Part shown: one piece after another, positions 8,571-18,364 of the stretch
Layout of the letters: each line of letters opens with the position of its first letter
Position numbering within the stretch: position 1 is the first letter of the stretch
Origin: JAFAGX01 sp035623335
GTDB taxonomy: Bacteria; Acidobacteriota; Terriglobia; Terriglobales; Acidobacteriaceae
Assembly (NCBI GenBank): GCA_035623335.1
Contig: DASPTQ010000071.1
Coordinates: forward strand, 38,838-102,837
DNA length: 64,000 bases
Reading direction: 5' to 3'
The notes under the pieces: generated by a model
Told to the model about the DNA's origin: nothing
Seen by the model: the letters and a program-made list of their open reading frames with translations, nothing else
The model's database searches: none
Translations under genes and position numbers: made by a program

Positions 8571-8667
8571 CTCGAAATGCCGATCCCGCTGCACCGTAAC
8601 ATTTGGAACTGGAGCAATTTGGCGTCCAGCGGATTGTACGAAAAAGCCATTTCACCGGCGAAACTAG

Positions 8668-8695
8668 TTGACAGCTTTCGTCGAGCAGCACTAAT
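8668..8695 (+). promoter_or_regulatory. Candidate sigma-70 promoter of the 14-gene run
   Basis: A perfect TTGACA (8668-8673), 16-base spacer and ACTAAT (8690-8695, four of six matches) stand about 80 bp before the ATG at 8777. It is the best promoter-like sequence upstream of the long collinear gene run. Confidence 0.45.
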
Positions 8696-8776
8696 CCTTT
8701 GTGGGTTTAGCCTGGGCTCTGTCTCCCAATTCGGCGATTCGAAGAGGTAGGCGGGAATTCTTTTTGAGGGTTTGCC

Positions 8777-11700
8777 ATGGCGATCCGGCGGCTGGCTTTC
8801 CTCTGTGTGCAGTTTGGTTTTCTCCTAGCCTGCACATCGCTTCTTTCCGCCCAACTCAATCGAGGCGCGATTGAAGGTACGGTGACCGATCCGCAGGGAG
8901 CGGCGGTGGTCGCAGTTGAGGTCACCGTCACGGCGCTGGATACCGGAGTAACGACCAGGACGCAAACGAACAGTGCCGGTTACTACCGCGTGGAGGCTCT
9001 GGTGCCGGGCACTTACCGTGCGCATTACACCGCTCGCGGATTTACCTCGGTCGAGGTCACCGCAATCGAAGTACCAGCGGCGCAAGTGGTCCGGGTTAAC
9101 GCCCAGTTGAAGGTGGGCTCGGTTCAGGAAGTTGTCCAGGTGCATGCCGCGGCGCCAGTGCTTGAGACCGACGCCAGCAACTTTAGCAGCACGGTGCAAC
9201 CCGACCTGATCCAGAATGTCCCTTTGGCCGGTCGGGACTTGCAGCAGCTGACCTTTTTACTTCCGGGTGTCAACAACGTGGGTGGTCCCCCGGGGGCTAA
9301 TTTCGGCTTTGACAGCGAATTTGGAACGTTTCCCGATCCGACCCACCTGCTGGGTTCGGCGATTTCCGTAAACGGCGGCCAAGCCGGGGCGAACGCCTGG
9401 TATCTCGACGGCAACCTGAACATTTCGAGCTTTGGAGAAAACATCGTAGTTAACCCTTCCCCCGACTCGGTCGATGAGTTTCAGGCTATCACCAACGCGT
9501 TCTCCGCCGAGTATTCGCACACCGGCGGCGGAGTCTTTAATGTCGTATTGAAGTCGGGGACAAATGCTTTCCACGGAAACGTTTACGAGTTCCTGCGCAA
9601 CAGCGCAACCAATGCTACCAATCCGTTCAGCATCCAGGGAGGATTTGGCAAGAATCTGGTGCAGTTCAACAACTTTGGCGGTACGGTGGGCGGTCCGGTT
9701 CTCATCCCCCACGTTTATGACGGCAAGAACAAGACTTTCTTCTTTTTCTCGATCGACGCCTCGATTCTTCACCAAAGCGGCAACAACGCTTACACCGTCC
9801 CAACCCCTTTGATGCGTCAGGGGAACTTTAGTGAAGATCCGAATGTGGTAAGCAACGGGATCTGGAACCCCTATAGCACGGCAGGACCACAATCGGACGG
9901 CACATTCCTGCGCACGGCCTTCGGAACACCCATCAACAATTCTTACGGGCCGGGATGCCTCAACGCATCAGTGGAGGCGGGTGCAAATAACGGAGTTGCA
10001 ACGTGCAATTTCAGCACCCAGATTCCGACCGCTATGTTGGACAAGACGGCAATGTACTTCGTAAATTCCTTTCCCTTGCCTAACCACGTCGACACTTTGG
10101 GCGGTTGTCCCTTGGGGGCAAGCAGTGCATACAGCATTTGCAACAACTTCGAGGGTAGGACTTCCAGCAGCCAGGATCCGATAAATCTTTCGATTAAGGT
10201 TGACCATCAAACCGCCAAGGGCAAGTTCTTCTTTGAGTGGTTGTACAGCCCTACACAGTACCGTAATTTTGCTGTGCCTTGGACTGGCCCCACGTTCCCG
10301 CAGGCGCTGATTGGATTTGGGTCCCCGTATAATTTCGATATTAGCAGTCAAGTAGCCTCGATCGGCCATACTTATAGCTTCAGCCCTACTTTCATTAATG
10401 AGTTTCGCGCTAGCTACAGCCGCCAATACCTCTCGACCTTGGCGCATCCCTATCCTGATAGCGTTACCTCGCAATCTCAGGTGGCGCAGCGATTGGCGCC
10501 GCTGCTTCTACCGAGCAACTCTTTCTATCCCACACCGAATTTTGAAATCGATAATGTTTCCGGAGGCGGCACGGGAATTGAGTTCGGCCCACAACCGTGG
10601 GTGAACATTGCCACCGGAGCGGAAGCGCTTACGATTCTCGACAACGTGACCAAAATCATCGGCAAACACACGCTGAAGATGGGCTTTCTCTATCGTTTGA
10701 ACCATTCCAGCTATAACAGCAATGATCCCACTATCCTAGACTTTGACGCTTCTCTGGCCCAGGATCCGAATTCTGGTCTTGGAGGCAACGGTCTAGCGCA
10801 ATTTATGATGGGAGCGGTTCCTGCCGATGGTGGCCAGAGTGGTAGCTTCGCAGGGCGTTTACAGTCCCCCTACATTCGCTGGCGCAACTGGGGATTCTTT
10901 GTCCAGGATGACTTCCATGTCAAACCCAACTTCACCTTGAATCTGGGGCTACGCTACGATCTCAATGGGTATTTTCGGACTCAGTATTACCCGATGTCGA
11001 ACTTCTGTTTTACTTGCATCAATCCTCAGACTTTGCTCCCGGGGGAGAACATTTATGAGGGGAGTCGCGGATTCCCTAATGGCGACATCTTCCCTGCCAA
11101 CCACACTGATTTCGCTCCGCGGTTCAACTTTGCTTGGTCGCCTTCTGCACTGCGCAAAACCGTTATTCGCGGCGGCTACGATATTTTCTATACCGACGCC
11201 ATCGAGAACTTTAACGCAGTAGGTCAATCTGCGGTTAACGGAGCCGGCTGGGGGTTGAGTGCAGCGTGGTACGCGAGTTTCTTACCGCAGTGCCAAGCCT
11301 TCGGCGTCTATGGAGCTTGTGTAGCCTTCCCCCTAAGCGATACCACCACCAACAAGACCAATCTCTTGTTTCCGTCCATATCCGGACCGTTTCCGGCACA
11401 GACTCGGGAAAACCTTCTGGGCGGAACCTACGCGTTTGTCAAGCCCAGCCGTGATCCCATGGTGCAAAGCTACACTCTGGAGCTGCAACACGAATTTCCA
11501 TGGAGCTTGGCTGTCTCTCTAGCCTATGTGGGCACTCACGGAACTCACTTGGCGGGGAGCGGGCCCAATAACTATCTGTACAACAATGTCCCCACCTCTG
11601 AAAAGCTGAAGTACCAAGCCCAGCTCTTCAATAACTACCCCATTTCTCAGTTCTTTTCAGGCAAGACAGCGACACAGTTGGGCATAGTGTATGGGAACCC

Positions 11701-12718
11701 GTTGACCGGCCCGGTGAACGAGCTGCCGCTCTTAACTCTGTTAGCGCCCTATCCTTTTTTCCCAACCGTTCCAACGAGCGGCACCTTCGAGGGTGGCACT
11801 ACCTATAACGGAATGAACTTGAGGATCCAGAAGCGGTATGCTCACGGCCTCGACTTCATCGTTGCCTATACGGTGTCGAAGCAGATGGATAACTGGTCCG
11901 TGGGCGGAGCAGGCGTCCAGGTCGTGGATCCGATTCATTTCGAGCGGAACGGGCTCATTGGTGGACGAGGGGGCCAATTGGAGAGCACTTTCGGCGGCCC
12001 CTGGACCTTTCAGGATCCATCCAACCGAAACGTGGATCGCGCCATCGCCGTCGATGACATACCCCAGCAGTTCAACGTAGGCGCTACTTATGAGCTTCCT
12101 GTCGGCAAAGGCAAGTCGTTTCTGAACCACAACGCGATACTGGATGGCTTCTTCGGAGGCTGGAAACTGGCCGGCAATTTCAATGCGCAAAAGGGTCTGC
12201 CTCTGCCCATTTCCTGCCCATCCAGCGAGCTTCAAATGCTAAGTACCCCGGGTACCGCCTTTCAGGAGTCGGGCGGCCGATGCAACATGATCGGTGACCC
12301 ACATTTCAGCGGGCATCGCAGCAAAGCACAGCAGATTGCGGATTGGATCAACCCGGCAGCTTTCCAACCTGCTTTTGGGACCGATGACGATTTCTTGGTC
12401 ACGGACCCTCAAGCATGGACATTCGGAAATATGAAGCCGCGCACAGATGCCATTCGCGGTCCCGGTTTTTGGAACCTGGATTCATCCTTGATGAAGAACT
12501 TTTACCTTACGGAAAGCCGATACTTTCAATTCCAGTGGGAAGTGTTCAATGCGCTCAATCATCAAAACCCGGCGCTCCCCAATACCACGTATTGTTTGCC
12601 ACCCGGCCCAGGAGGCGAGGTGGACTTGGTGCATCAAGCGGGATGCACGTTCGGCAAAATCACCAATGTCCAGACTGACCCGCGGAACATGACTTTCGCG
12701 TTGAAGTTCTTCTGGTGA
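8777..12718 (+). CDS. TonB-dependent receptor, Oar-like, with carboxypeptidase-regulatory domain
   Basis: This 1313-residue outer-membrane protein begins with a signal peptide ending near LLSAQ (residue 26). A carboxypeptidase-regulatory-like beta-sandwich follows (GAIEGTVTDPQGAAV... to about residue 110), then a plug domain (about 120-250, including VPLAGRDLQQLTFLLPG) and a large beta-barrel. The C-terminus LKFFW ends in an aromatic residue, as expected for BAM-dependent insertion. Receptors of this type bring oligosaccharides or other large ligands across the outer membrane using TonB energy. It is the first gene of a 14-gene run containing GH123, GH20 and phosphatase genes, so its ligand is probably an amino-sugar-containing glycan (inference). 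GAGGG precedes the ATG. It is divergent from the IclR gene. Confidence 0.93.
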   Translation: MAIRRLAFLCVQFGFLLACTSLLSAQLNRGAIEGTVTDPQGAAVVAVEVTVTALDTGVTTRTQTNSAGYYRVEALVPGTYRAHYTARGFTSVEVTAIEVPAAQVVRVNAQLKVGSVQEVVQVHAAAPVLETDASNFSSTVQPDLIQNVPLAGRDLQQLTFLLPGVNNVGGPPGANFGFDSEFGTFPDPTHLLGSAISVNGGQAGANAWYLDGNLNISSFGENIVVNPSPDSVDEFQAITNAFSAEYSHTGGGVFNVVLKSGTNAFHGNVYEFLRNSATNATNPFSIQGGFGKNLVQFNNFGGTVGGPVLIPHVYDGKNKTFFFFSIDASILHQSGNNAYTVPTPLMRQGNFSEDPNVVSNGIWNPYSTAGPQSDGTFLRTAFGTPINNSYGPGCLNASVEAGANNGVATCNFSTQIPTAMLDKTAMYFVNSFPLPNHVDTLGGCPLGASSAYSICNNFEGRTSSSQDPINLSIKVDHQTAKGKFFFEWLYSPTQYRNFAVPWTGPTFPQALIGFGSPYNFDISSQVASIGHTYSFSPTFINEFRASYSRQYLSTLAHPYPDSVTSQSQVAQRLAPLLLPSNSFYPTPNFEIDNVSGGGTGIEFGPQPWVNIATGAEALTILDNVTKIIGKHTLKMGFLYRLNHSSYNSNDPTILDFDASLAQDPNSGLGGNGLAQFMMGAVPADGGQSGSFAGRLQSPYIRWRNWGFFVQDDFHVKPNFTLNLGLRYDLNGYFRTQYYPMSNFCFTCINPQTLLPGENIYEGSRGFPNGDIFPANHTDFAPRFNFAWSPSALRKTVIRGGYDIFYTDAIENFNAVGQSAVNGAGWGLSAAWYASFLPQCQAFGVYGACVAFPLSDTTTNKTNLLFPSISGPFPAQTRENLLGGTYAFVKPSRDPMVQSYTLELQHEFPWSLAVSLAYVGTHGTHLAGSGPNNYLYNNVPTSEKLKYQAQLFNNYPISQFFSGKTATQLGIVYGNPLTGPVNELPLLTLLAPYPFFPTVPTSGTFEGGTTYNGMNLRIQKRYAHGLDFIVAYTVSKQMDNWSVGGAGVQVVDPIHFERNGLIGGRGGQLESTFGGPWTFQDPSNRNVDRAIAVDDIPQQFNVGATYELPVGKGKSFLNHNAILDGFFGGWKLAGNFNAQKGLPLPISCPSSELQMLSTPGTAFQESGGRCNMIGDPHFSGHRSKAQQIADWINPAAFQPAFGTDDDFLVTDPQAWTFGNMKPRTDAIRGPGFWNLDSSLMKNFYLTESRYFQFQWEVFNALNHQNPALPNTTYCLPPGPGGEVDLVHQAGCTFGKITNVQTDPRNMTFALKFFW

Positions 12719-12770
12719 TTGATCTGTCCGCATCCTGTGCTTCGCCCAACCTTACGTCTTGAGAGGGATC

Positions 12771-13775
12771 ATGAAACATTTGCGCAATGTTCTGACGTTC
12801 AACTTGAGTATGTTGTTGCTGGCTATCCTGATGCCGTCTGCTTCGAGTGCACAAATGAGTAAAGTAAAGACGGTCTGGATCATACTTATGGAGAATCACA
12901 ATTGGACCGGCAACCAGGCCGGGGCGGCCTTTGGTGATCCCGATATCAAAGGCAACCCGTTGGCCCCGTATGTCAATGGCACATTGCTCCATATGTCGGC
13001 CCACGCAGAGCAGTATTACAACCCCCCGGGAAACCATCCCAGCCAGCCGAACTACTTGTGGCTGGAAGCGGGCACCAACTTCGGCGTCTTCGCGGACACG
13101 ATGCCCGGACAGTCGCCGTTTAATGTTAGCGCGAAGCATTTGGTGAAACTTCTTCAGGAAAAGGGCATTTCCTGGATGGCGTACGCGGAGCCGGACTTTG
13201 GTAGCCCCGTGTTCGACGTTTGTCCGATCGATTTTACCTACCTCGACGTTGAACATCTTTCATTCGTCTACTTCACCGACGTCGCTGGGAACCCGCCAAA
13301 CCCACAGTCAGCCGAATGTATAGCGCATGTGCGGCCCTATTACCAGCTAGCGACAGACCTAGCCGGCCATACCGTGGCGCGTTACAACTTCATCGTGCCC
13401 AACGTGTGTCATGACGGGCACGAGGGGATTTCTCCTTGCGATAGCACCGAGCCCGCAGACAACACGCTACGGGGCGATACTTGGCTTAAGCAAAACGTGC
13501 CACTCATTCTCCAGTCCTCTGAGTACAAGGAAGGTGGCGCCTTGATCATAGTTTGGGATGAAGCCGAGGACACCGACCAGTTTAGCGATGGCCCAATACC
13601 GTTTTTCTTGCTTTCGCCCTTCGCCAAGGGTGGGGGCAAGACGCCTTACAGCAATAGCATCCACTACGACCATAGCTCTACTCTGAAAACGTTGCAGGAG
13701 ATCTTTCACGTTGGACCGCTCTTGGGTGCTGCGGCTGATCCTAAGACGAACGATCTTAGTGACTTGTTTAAGTAA
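12771..13775 (+). CDS. Secreted phosphoesterase/acid phosphatase (alkaline phosphatase superfamily)
   Basis: A 334-residue secreted protein of the phosphoesterase (PF04185-type) family, which includes acid phosphatase AcpA and non-haemolytic phospholipase C. The metal-site motif MEN (40-42) follows the first strand KTVWIILMENHNW. The likely nucleophile Ser91 is in GNHPSQPNYL, His residues occur in CHDGHE, and further metal ligands in WDEAEDTDQ and HYDHSS. The signal peptide ends near SSA (residue 27). I chose ATG 12771, which GAGAGGG precedes, over the in-frame ATG-less extension at 12759. The gene follows the receptor by 52 bp. It probably strips phosphate from the imported or external ligand. 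Phosphodiester versus monoester specificity cannot be read. Confidence 0.88.
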   Translation: MKHLRNVLTFNLSMLLLAILMPSASSAQMSKVKTVWIILMENHNWTGNQAGAAFGDPDIKGNPLAPYVNGTLLHMSAHAEQYYNPPGNHPSQPNYLWLEAGTNFGVFADTMPGQSPFNVSAKHLVKLLQEKGISWMAYAEPDFGSPVFDVCPIDFTYLDVEHLSFVYFTDVAGNPPNPQSAECIAHVRPYYQLATDLAGHTVARYNFIVPNVCHDGHEGISPCDSTEPADNTLRGDTWLKQNVPLILQSSEYKEGGALIIVWDEAEDTDQFSDGPIPFFLLSPFAKGGGKTPYSNSIHYDHSSTLKTLQEIFHVGPLLGAAADPKTNDLSDLFK

Positions 13776-13778
13776 AAC

Positions 13779-13822
13779 GCGCCCGGATCGAAGCGGACTT
13801 CCGGCGTTCGATTGCCGGGCGC
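13779..13822 (+). terminator. Strong compound stem-loop after the phosphoesterase gene (no U-run)
   Basis: GCGCCCGG (13779-13786) pairs with CCGGGCGC (13815-13822), ATCGAA (13787-13792) with TTCGAT (13807-13812), and an apical CGG/CCG closes the loop. The structure begins 4 bp after the stop codon in the widest gap (160 bp) of the run. No T-tract follows, so it may be a Rho-assisted terminator, an attenuator or an mRNA-stability hairpin. Confidence 0.5.
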
Positions 13823-13935
13823 AGGATTTACTTCCGAACGGCGGTCGTGCACTGGACGCGCGCGGATTTTCAATTTGGGCGGCAGCTCAGTACTAACAGT
13901 ATGAGGATGTCCACAGACGAACCTTGGAGGCCATG

Positions 13936-15474
13936 ATGACAATACGTTTTGCCTTTTCTTTTGGCTATTCACAGTTCCGACGGGTGAAGCGTATCTGGTT
14001 TTGCGCAGCTCTGTGCTGTGTAATCTTACCGATTGCGGTGGGGGCGCAGGTGACCTTTACCGGAGCCCACCGTAGTGTGAACATTGGTTCCCAGGCAGTT
14101 GGATCGCCCAGCGCAACTGTTTCCTTGCCTTTCACAATCGACGCGGGGACGAGAGTTGGCAGCATCGCCGTGTTGACCACAGGCATCGCGAATAAAGACT
14201 TCGCGCAAAGCACGGGCAGCACTTGCACGGCGAAGACGTATAGCACAGCCACCAAGTGCTTGGTCAACCTGAGGTTCACACCCCTAGTAGCCGGCCAGCG
14301 CCGGGGTGCAGTGGTGTTCTATTCAGCTGCGACCAAGACCAGCACTGCGCTGGCCACGGTACCGGTTTTCGGCGTCGGAACCGGGCCGCAGGTGGTTTTC
14401 CGGCCGGTTGCTGCGCAATCGAAGGTGGGCAGCAGATATATCAGTCCCCAGGGCGTGGCCGTGGACGTGGGGGGCAATGTGTACGTCACCGACATCGGCC
14501 TGCAGGAGGTGTTTAAGATAACGCCCAGTGGGACTCAGACCACGGTAGGTACTGGGCTTGGAGTGCCGGAAGATGTTGCCGTGGATGGAGCGGGCAATGT
14601 GTATATCACCGATAGTCAAGCCGACGCGGTATTCAAGGTGACCCCGGGCGGCGTACAGACCACGGTGGGGAGAGGATTTTCCTACCCTGTTGGCGTGGCC
14701 CTGGACGGAGCCGGGAACGTGTTCGTCAGCGATCCCTTTGTTCCAACGGTGTTTAAAATAACGCCGGCTGGTGCCCAGGGCATGGTGGGCAGTGGATACA
14801 ATACACCCGCCGGCGTGGCCGTGGATGCAGCCGGCAACGTGTACGTAGCCGATACCTTCGACATGACGGTGTTCAAGATAACGCCGGGCGGCACCCAGAC
14901 GATGATCGGGAGCGGGCTCATCAGTCCCTCAGCCGTTGCCGTAGATGCGGCCGGCGACGTCTATATCACTGATTCTGCTACCGACACGGTGTATGAGGTA
15001 ACGCCGAACGGCATCCAAAGCACCGTCAGCAGTGGATTCAATGTCCCGAACGCCGTGGCCCTGGATGGACCCGGCAACCTCTATGTGGCTGACACTTTCA
15101 ACCAACAGGTGACAAAGCTCGACCGCGTAGATGCGCCATCGTTACAGTTCGAGCCCACGAAGATCAACTCGACGAGCAAAGACAGTCCTAAGACGGTCGA
15201 GGTCGAAAACATCGGCAACGCGGCGCTAAAGTTCTCCGCCCTGACCTATCCACCAGACTTCCCGATGGCCTCGGGCAACAACCAATGCACCTCGAACACA
15301 TCGCTCGCAGCCGCTAGCACCTGCGCGCTGATTATCGATTTCAGTCCTGCGTCACCTATTAGCTCCGGATCATCCAGGCTGTTGCGAGAGGCCGTCAAGT
15401 TGACCACCAACAACCTCAACGCACCCAAGAAGGTTCAACAGGTGATCGTTACCGGGAAGGAGCTAGGGGACTGA
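13936..15474 (+). CDS. Secreted NHL-repeat beta-propeller protein with C-terminal Ig-like (SPD-2/Hydin-type) domain
   Basis: A 512-residue secreted protein. After the signal peptide comes a beta-sandwich segment (about residues 35-160) with one Cys pair (STCTAKTYSTATKCLV). Six NHL repeats follow, each 40 residues long at an exact 120-bp DNA period between about 14450 and 15110 (consensus GVAVDxAGNVYVxD...VFKITPxGTQTxVGSG). The C-terminal part (about 390-510) reads as an ASPM-SPD-2-Hydin-type domain (SKDSPKTVEVENIGNAAL). Six blades suggest a closed propeller, probably for ligand binding or as a scaffold at the cell surface. ATG 13936 is favoured because GGAGG lies 5 bases before it; ATG 13933 is also possible. 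No enzymatic residues are evident. Confidence 0.85.
   Translation: MTIRFAFSFGYSQFRRVKRIWFCAALCCVILPIAVGAQVTFTGAHRSVNIGSQAVGSPSATVSLPFTIDAGTRVGSIAVLTTGIANKDFAQSTGSTCTAKTYSTATKCLVNLRFTPLVAGQRRGAVVFYSAATKTSTALATVPVFGVGTGPQVVFRPVAAQSKVGSRYISPQGVAVDVGGNVYVTDIGLQEVFKITPSGTQTTVGTGLGVPEDVAVDGAGNVYITDSQADAVFKVTPGGVQTTVGRGFSYPVGVALDGAGNVFVSDPFVPTVFKITPAGAQGMVGSGYNTPAGVAVDAAGNVYVADTFDMTVFKITPGGTQTMIGSGLISPSAVAVDAAGDVYITDSATDTVYEVTPNGIQSTVSSGFNVPNAVALDGPGNLYVADTFNQQVTKLDRVDAPSLQFEPTKINSTSKDSPKTVEVENIGNAALKFSALTYPPDFPMASGNNQCTSNTSLAAASTCALIIDFSPASPISSGSSRLLREAVKLTTNNLNAPKKVQQVIVTGKELGD
14450..15110 (+). repeat. Six 120-bp coding repeats (NHL blades)
   Basis: The segment beginning with a GGCGTGGCC-type sequence recurs at 14452, 14572, 14692, 14812, 14932 and 15052, exactly 120 bp apart without any indel. 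Sequence identity is moderate and protein structure is better conserved than DNA. Confidence 0.85.
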
Positions 15475-15541
15475 CAAGCACAAGAAGCAGCAGGAGCCTG
15501 AAAGCACCGGCACAACCTATTTCCACTGGTGCCGCTGAAAA

Positions 15542-17131
15542 ATGAAACAAGCAGCATCATTGACGCTAGCCTGGATGTTGGTAGTTTGCTGCAGAGCCTT
15601 TAGTGCGGCGCCCGTTGTTTGGGTCGTGCCAAGCTCCTTGCATCGGGTGGGGCCGACCGACGAACCCGATGTCAGAACCAACGTATTGATCCATACGGCA
15701 CGAGGAGAATACAGATCCTTCCAGGTTGCGATGCAGGCGCCGAGCGGTGGCCTCACTAACGTCGGCTTTTCGGTCTCCGAGCTGGTGGGGCCACACGGCG
15801 AAGTACTTTCTCGAGCAAATTTGGTTCTCTATCGGGAATGGTACGTAACAGTGAAGCACCACAGTCCGACCTACAACGGACCCCCTAATCTTCCAATCAC
15901 ACACATTCGCACCTTCCCCGATGCGCTCGTTCCGTTTCTTGATCCCGCCACAGGCAAACCGCCGGTGGCGGCCAAATTCAGAGCGGTTCCCTTCGACCTA
16001 GCGGCCGGTCGCAATGCGGTCTTCTGGGTTGACGTCTTCGTGCCCCAGGGTACGGTGCCCAACCGATATCAGGGTACTTACGCTGTCACCAGCGATCAAG
16101 GATCGTTCGAGGGAAAGATTTGTATCGAGGTGTGGGGATTCACGTTGCCGCTCGACCCATCTCTCAAAACCAGTTTCAACGGTGGCGGCAAGACCGTGGC
16201 CGGTGTTAATGAAGAGCTTCTGAGAAACCGGATCATGCCAGACGCCGTGGATCCGTCCAGCGAGAAGAGATTCATCGAACAGTATGGACTGAACGCTACC
16301 GATCTCGGTTTCTTTAGCGGGGTTTCTTATGGCCATTGCGAGATGTCTCCTGCGCCTTCAGTGGGAGCGATAGAAGGCGCCAAAGTGCTACATGAAGCCG
16401 ATTTATACCTGTACGACGAATCGGCAGATCCGGAGAGCAGCTGTACCCATCCGGCTTTTTACAGCGCGATGATCGCTTGGGCCCAGCACTTACATCGAGC
16501 CAATGTCGATAACCTGGTAACCCAGGAACCCGTGCCACAACTTTACGACGACGGTTTGGGAAGTGGTCGATCCGCAGTCGATATTTGGACGATGCTCCCG
16601 CTCGCCTATGACAATGCTCAATCTTTTTCTCCTCCTCGCGTGACTTATGTCCTGCAAAAGGGGGACAAAGCGTGGTCGTATAACGCGCTTGTGCAAGACT
16701 CCTATTCTCCGAAGTGGGAGCTGGATTTCCTACCGATCAACTATCGTATCCAGGCTGGCTTCATCAGCCAGAGCCTGGGGATGACGGGACTACTTTACTG
16801 GAGCGTAGACGACTGGTCGGCTGAGCCGTGGGAAAACCCTCAAGGCAATCAGAACCCCGATTACCCCGGAGAAGGAGTGTTGGTCTATCCAGGTGGGCCG
16901 GCAGGCCTTCGAGGTGTCGCCCCTTCCATGCGGCTCAAGTATCTGAGGGACGGGGTCGAGGACTACGAATATGTGCAGCTGCTCAAGAATTGTGGTCAGG
17001 CTGCTTTCGCTTTGGCTGAGGCTCTAAAAGTCGGCCCTGATTGGACGCACTGGACGAGAGATCAGACCTTACTGGAATCGGTTCGCGAGCAATTGGGGAA
17101 TCGAATCGCCACGAGTAACTGTGGCCCCTGA
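15542..17131 (+). CDS. GH123-like glycoside hydrolase domain protein (DUF4091 type), secreted
   Basis: A 529-residue protein with a signal peptide (MKQAASLTLAWMLVVCCRAFSA). An N-terminal beta-sandwich (about residues 25-190) precedes a TIM-barrel-like domain. The DUF4091/GH123 fingerprints are present near the end: GLLYWSVDDW (about 418-427) and LKYLRDGVEDYEYVQLL (465-481). The founding GH123 enzyme is a beta-N-acetylgalactosaminidase, but many DUF4091 proteins are untested. Its position four genes before a GH20 hexosaminidase supports action on amino-sugar glycans. The next gene starts 13 bp after its stop. I could not assign the catalytic Asp-Glu pair with certainty. Confidence 0.8.
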   Translation: MKQAASLTLAWMLVVCCRAFSAAPVVWVVPSSLHRVGPTDEPDVRTNVLIHTARGEYRSFQVAMQAPSGGLTNVGFSVSELVGPHGEVLSRANLVLYREWYVTVKHHSPTYNGPPNLPITHIRTFPDALVPFLDPATGKPPVAAKFRAVPFDLAAGRNAVFWVDVFVPQGTVPNRYQGTYAVTSDQGSFEGKICIEVWGFTLPLDPSLKTSFNGGGKTVAGVNEELLRNRIMPDAVDPSSEKRFIEQYGLNATDLGFFSGVSYGHCEMSPAPSVGAIEGAKVLHEADLYLYDESADPESSCTHPAFYSAMIAWAQHLHRANVDNLVTQEPVPQLYDDGLGSGRSAVDIWTMLPLAYDNAQSFSPPRVTYVLQKGDKAWSYNALVQDSYSPKWELDFLPINYRIQAGFISQSLGMTGLLYWSVDDWSAEPWENPQGNQNPDYPGEGVLVYPGGPAGLRGVAPSMRLKYLRDGVEDYEYVQLLKNCGQAAFALAEALKVGPDWTHWTRDQTLLESVREQLGNRIATSNCGP

Positions 17132-17144
17132 CCGGGAGAAAGAA

Positions 17145-18323
17145 ATGACGAACCTCGTATCAGTTCCGGCGGTAGATGCCAAAGCCTCTCCAACCACCGA
17201 TTCCGAGGTGAGGAGAATCCCTGTCCCCGGAGTCCCCGAGCGGTTAGGTTCGCTGGATGCCTTCCGTGGTTTCGTCATGCTCTGGATCATTGGCGGCGAG
17301 GGTTTGATGGCAGGTCTGGCGGCTCTCGGACACAATCGAGTCATCGAAGCCATCGTTTATCAACTCAACCATACTCCCTGGCAGGGGCTGCGCTTCTATG
17401 ACTGTATCTGGCCATCCTTCATGCTCATGGTCGGAGTCTCGGTGCCACTTTCGTTTGCCAAGCGTTCGCTCACTCAGACCTATCATCAACAGCTAGCGCA
17501 CGCTGCAAAACGCGCCCTCATTCTTTTCCTGCTGGGCTCGCTGCGTGAATCGGTCTTGATTGGTTCGCCGTACCTGATCGAGTTGAGCAGTGCTCTGCAA
17601 CCCATCGCGATCGCTTATTTCGTGGCGGTGCTGGTAGTCCGCAAGTCTTGGCGTTTTCAGGCTGCACTGGCGGTTTTAATCCTCGCCGGCTATGCGCTTG
17701 TCTTGGCCTTGGTTCCAGCTCCCGGAATACCGGCGGGCAGCTATCAATTCAATCACAACTTGGTTCACTGGGTCGATATCGCACTGCTTGGCCAGATTCA
17801 CTGGGATCGCTGGCCCTTTGCAGACGAAGGCTGGGGGACGGTATTGAGCACGATTCCAACCATTTCGACCACACTTCTCGGCTTGCTGATTGGTGAATTG
17901 CTCATCACCCCCGGCTCGAAACAGCGCAAGGCCCGGCTTATTGGTGCTATCGGACTTGGGTGCATCGCAGTCGGTTTCGCAATAAGCCCGATCGTGCCGA
18001 TCGTCATGAAGATGTGGACGACCTCTTACGGTCTCGTGTCTGCTGGGTGGGCGTGCCTCATGTTTCTGGTTTTTTATTGGCTGGTTGACATTCGCGGCTA
18101 TCGCAGATGGGCATTCTTCTTGACCGTGATCGGGATGAACGCCATTTTCATTTACATGTTTAGCAGCCTTATTCATCTCGACCCAATTGTCGACGTTTTC
18201 ACTCAGAGGATCGCGCGGGCTTTGCCGAATTCCGGATTACTGTTTCAACAGGTTGCGATCCTTGTGGTCGAATGGCTCATCCTGTTGTGGATGTACAAAC
18301 GAAAAATTTTCCTTAGGGCTTAA
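17145..18323 (+). CDS. NagX/HGSNAT-like integral membrane protein (DUF5009/COG4299)
   Basis: A 392-residue polytopic membrane protein with about ten hydrophobic segments. The family fingerprint RLGSLDAFRGFVMLWIIGGEG is split here as RLGSLDAFRG (33-42) then FVMLWIIGGEG (43-53), followed by DCIWPSFMLMVGVSVPLSF. Relatives are the heparan-alpha-glucosaminide N-acetyltransferase catalytic domain and bacterial NagX, associated with N-acetylglucosamine uptake or acetylation at the inner membrane. The gene follows the GH123-like gene by 13 bp, using ATG 17145 with GGGAGA just before it. A GTG at 17121 would overlap the upstream gene and adds residues without function. The role is probably to handle the amino sugar freed by the hydrolases; direction and chemistry are unknown. 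Confidence 0.82.
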   Translation: MTNLVSVPAVDAKASPTTDSEVRRIPVPGVPERLGSLDAFRGFVMLWIIGGEGLMAGLAALGHNRVIEAIVYQLNHTPWQGLRFYDCIWPSFMLMVGVSVPLSFAKRSLTQTYHQQLAHAAKRALILFLLGSLRESVLIGSPYLIELSSALQPIAIAYFVAVLVVRKSWRFQAALAVLILAGYALVLALVPAPGIPAGSYQFNHNLVHWVDIALLGQIHWDRWPFADEGWGTVLSTIPTISTTLLGLLIGELLITPGSKQRKARLIGAIGLGCIAVGFAISPIVPIVMKMWTTSYGLVSAGWACLMFLVFYWLVDIRGYRRWAFFLTVIGMNAIFIYMFSSLIHLDPIVDVFTQRIARALPNSGLLFQQVAILVVEWLILLWMYKRKIFLRA

Positions 18324-18364
18324 GAGAGATCCCGTAACCCTGCAGTGGGCCGGAAATACGAACA

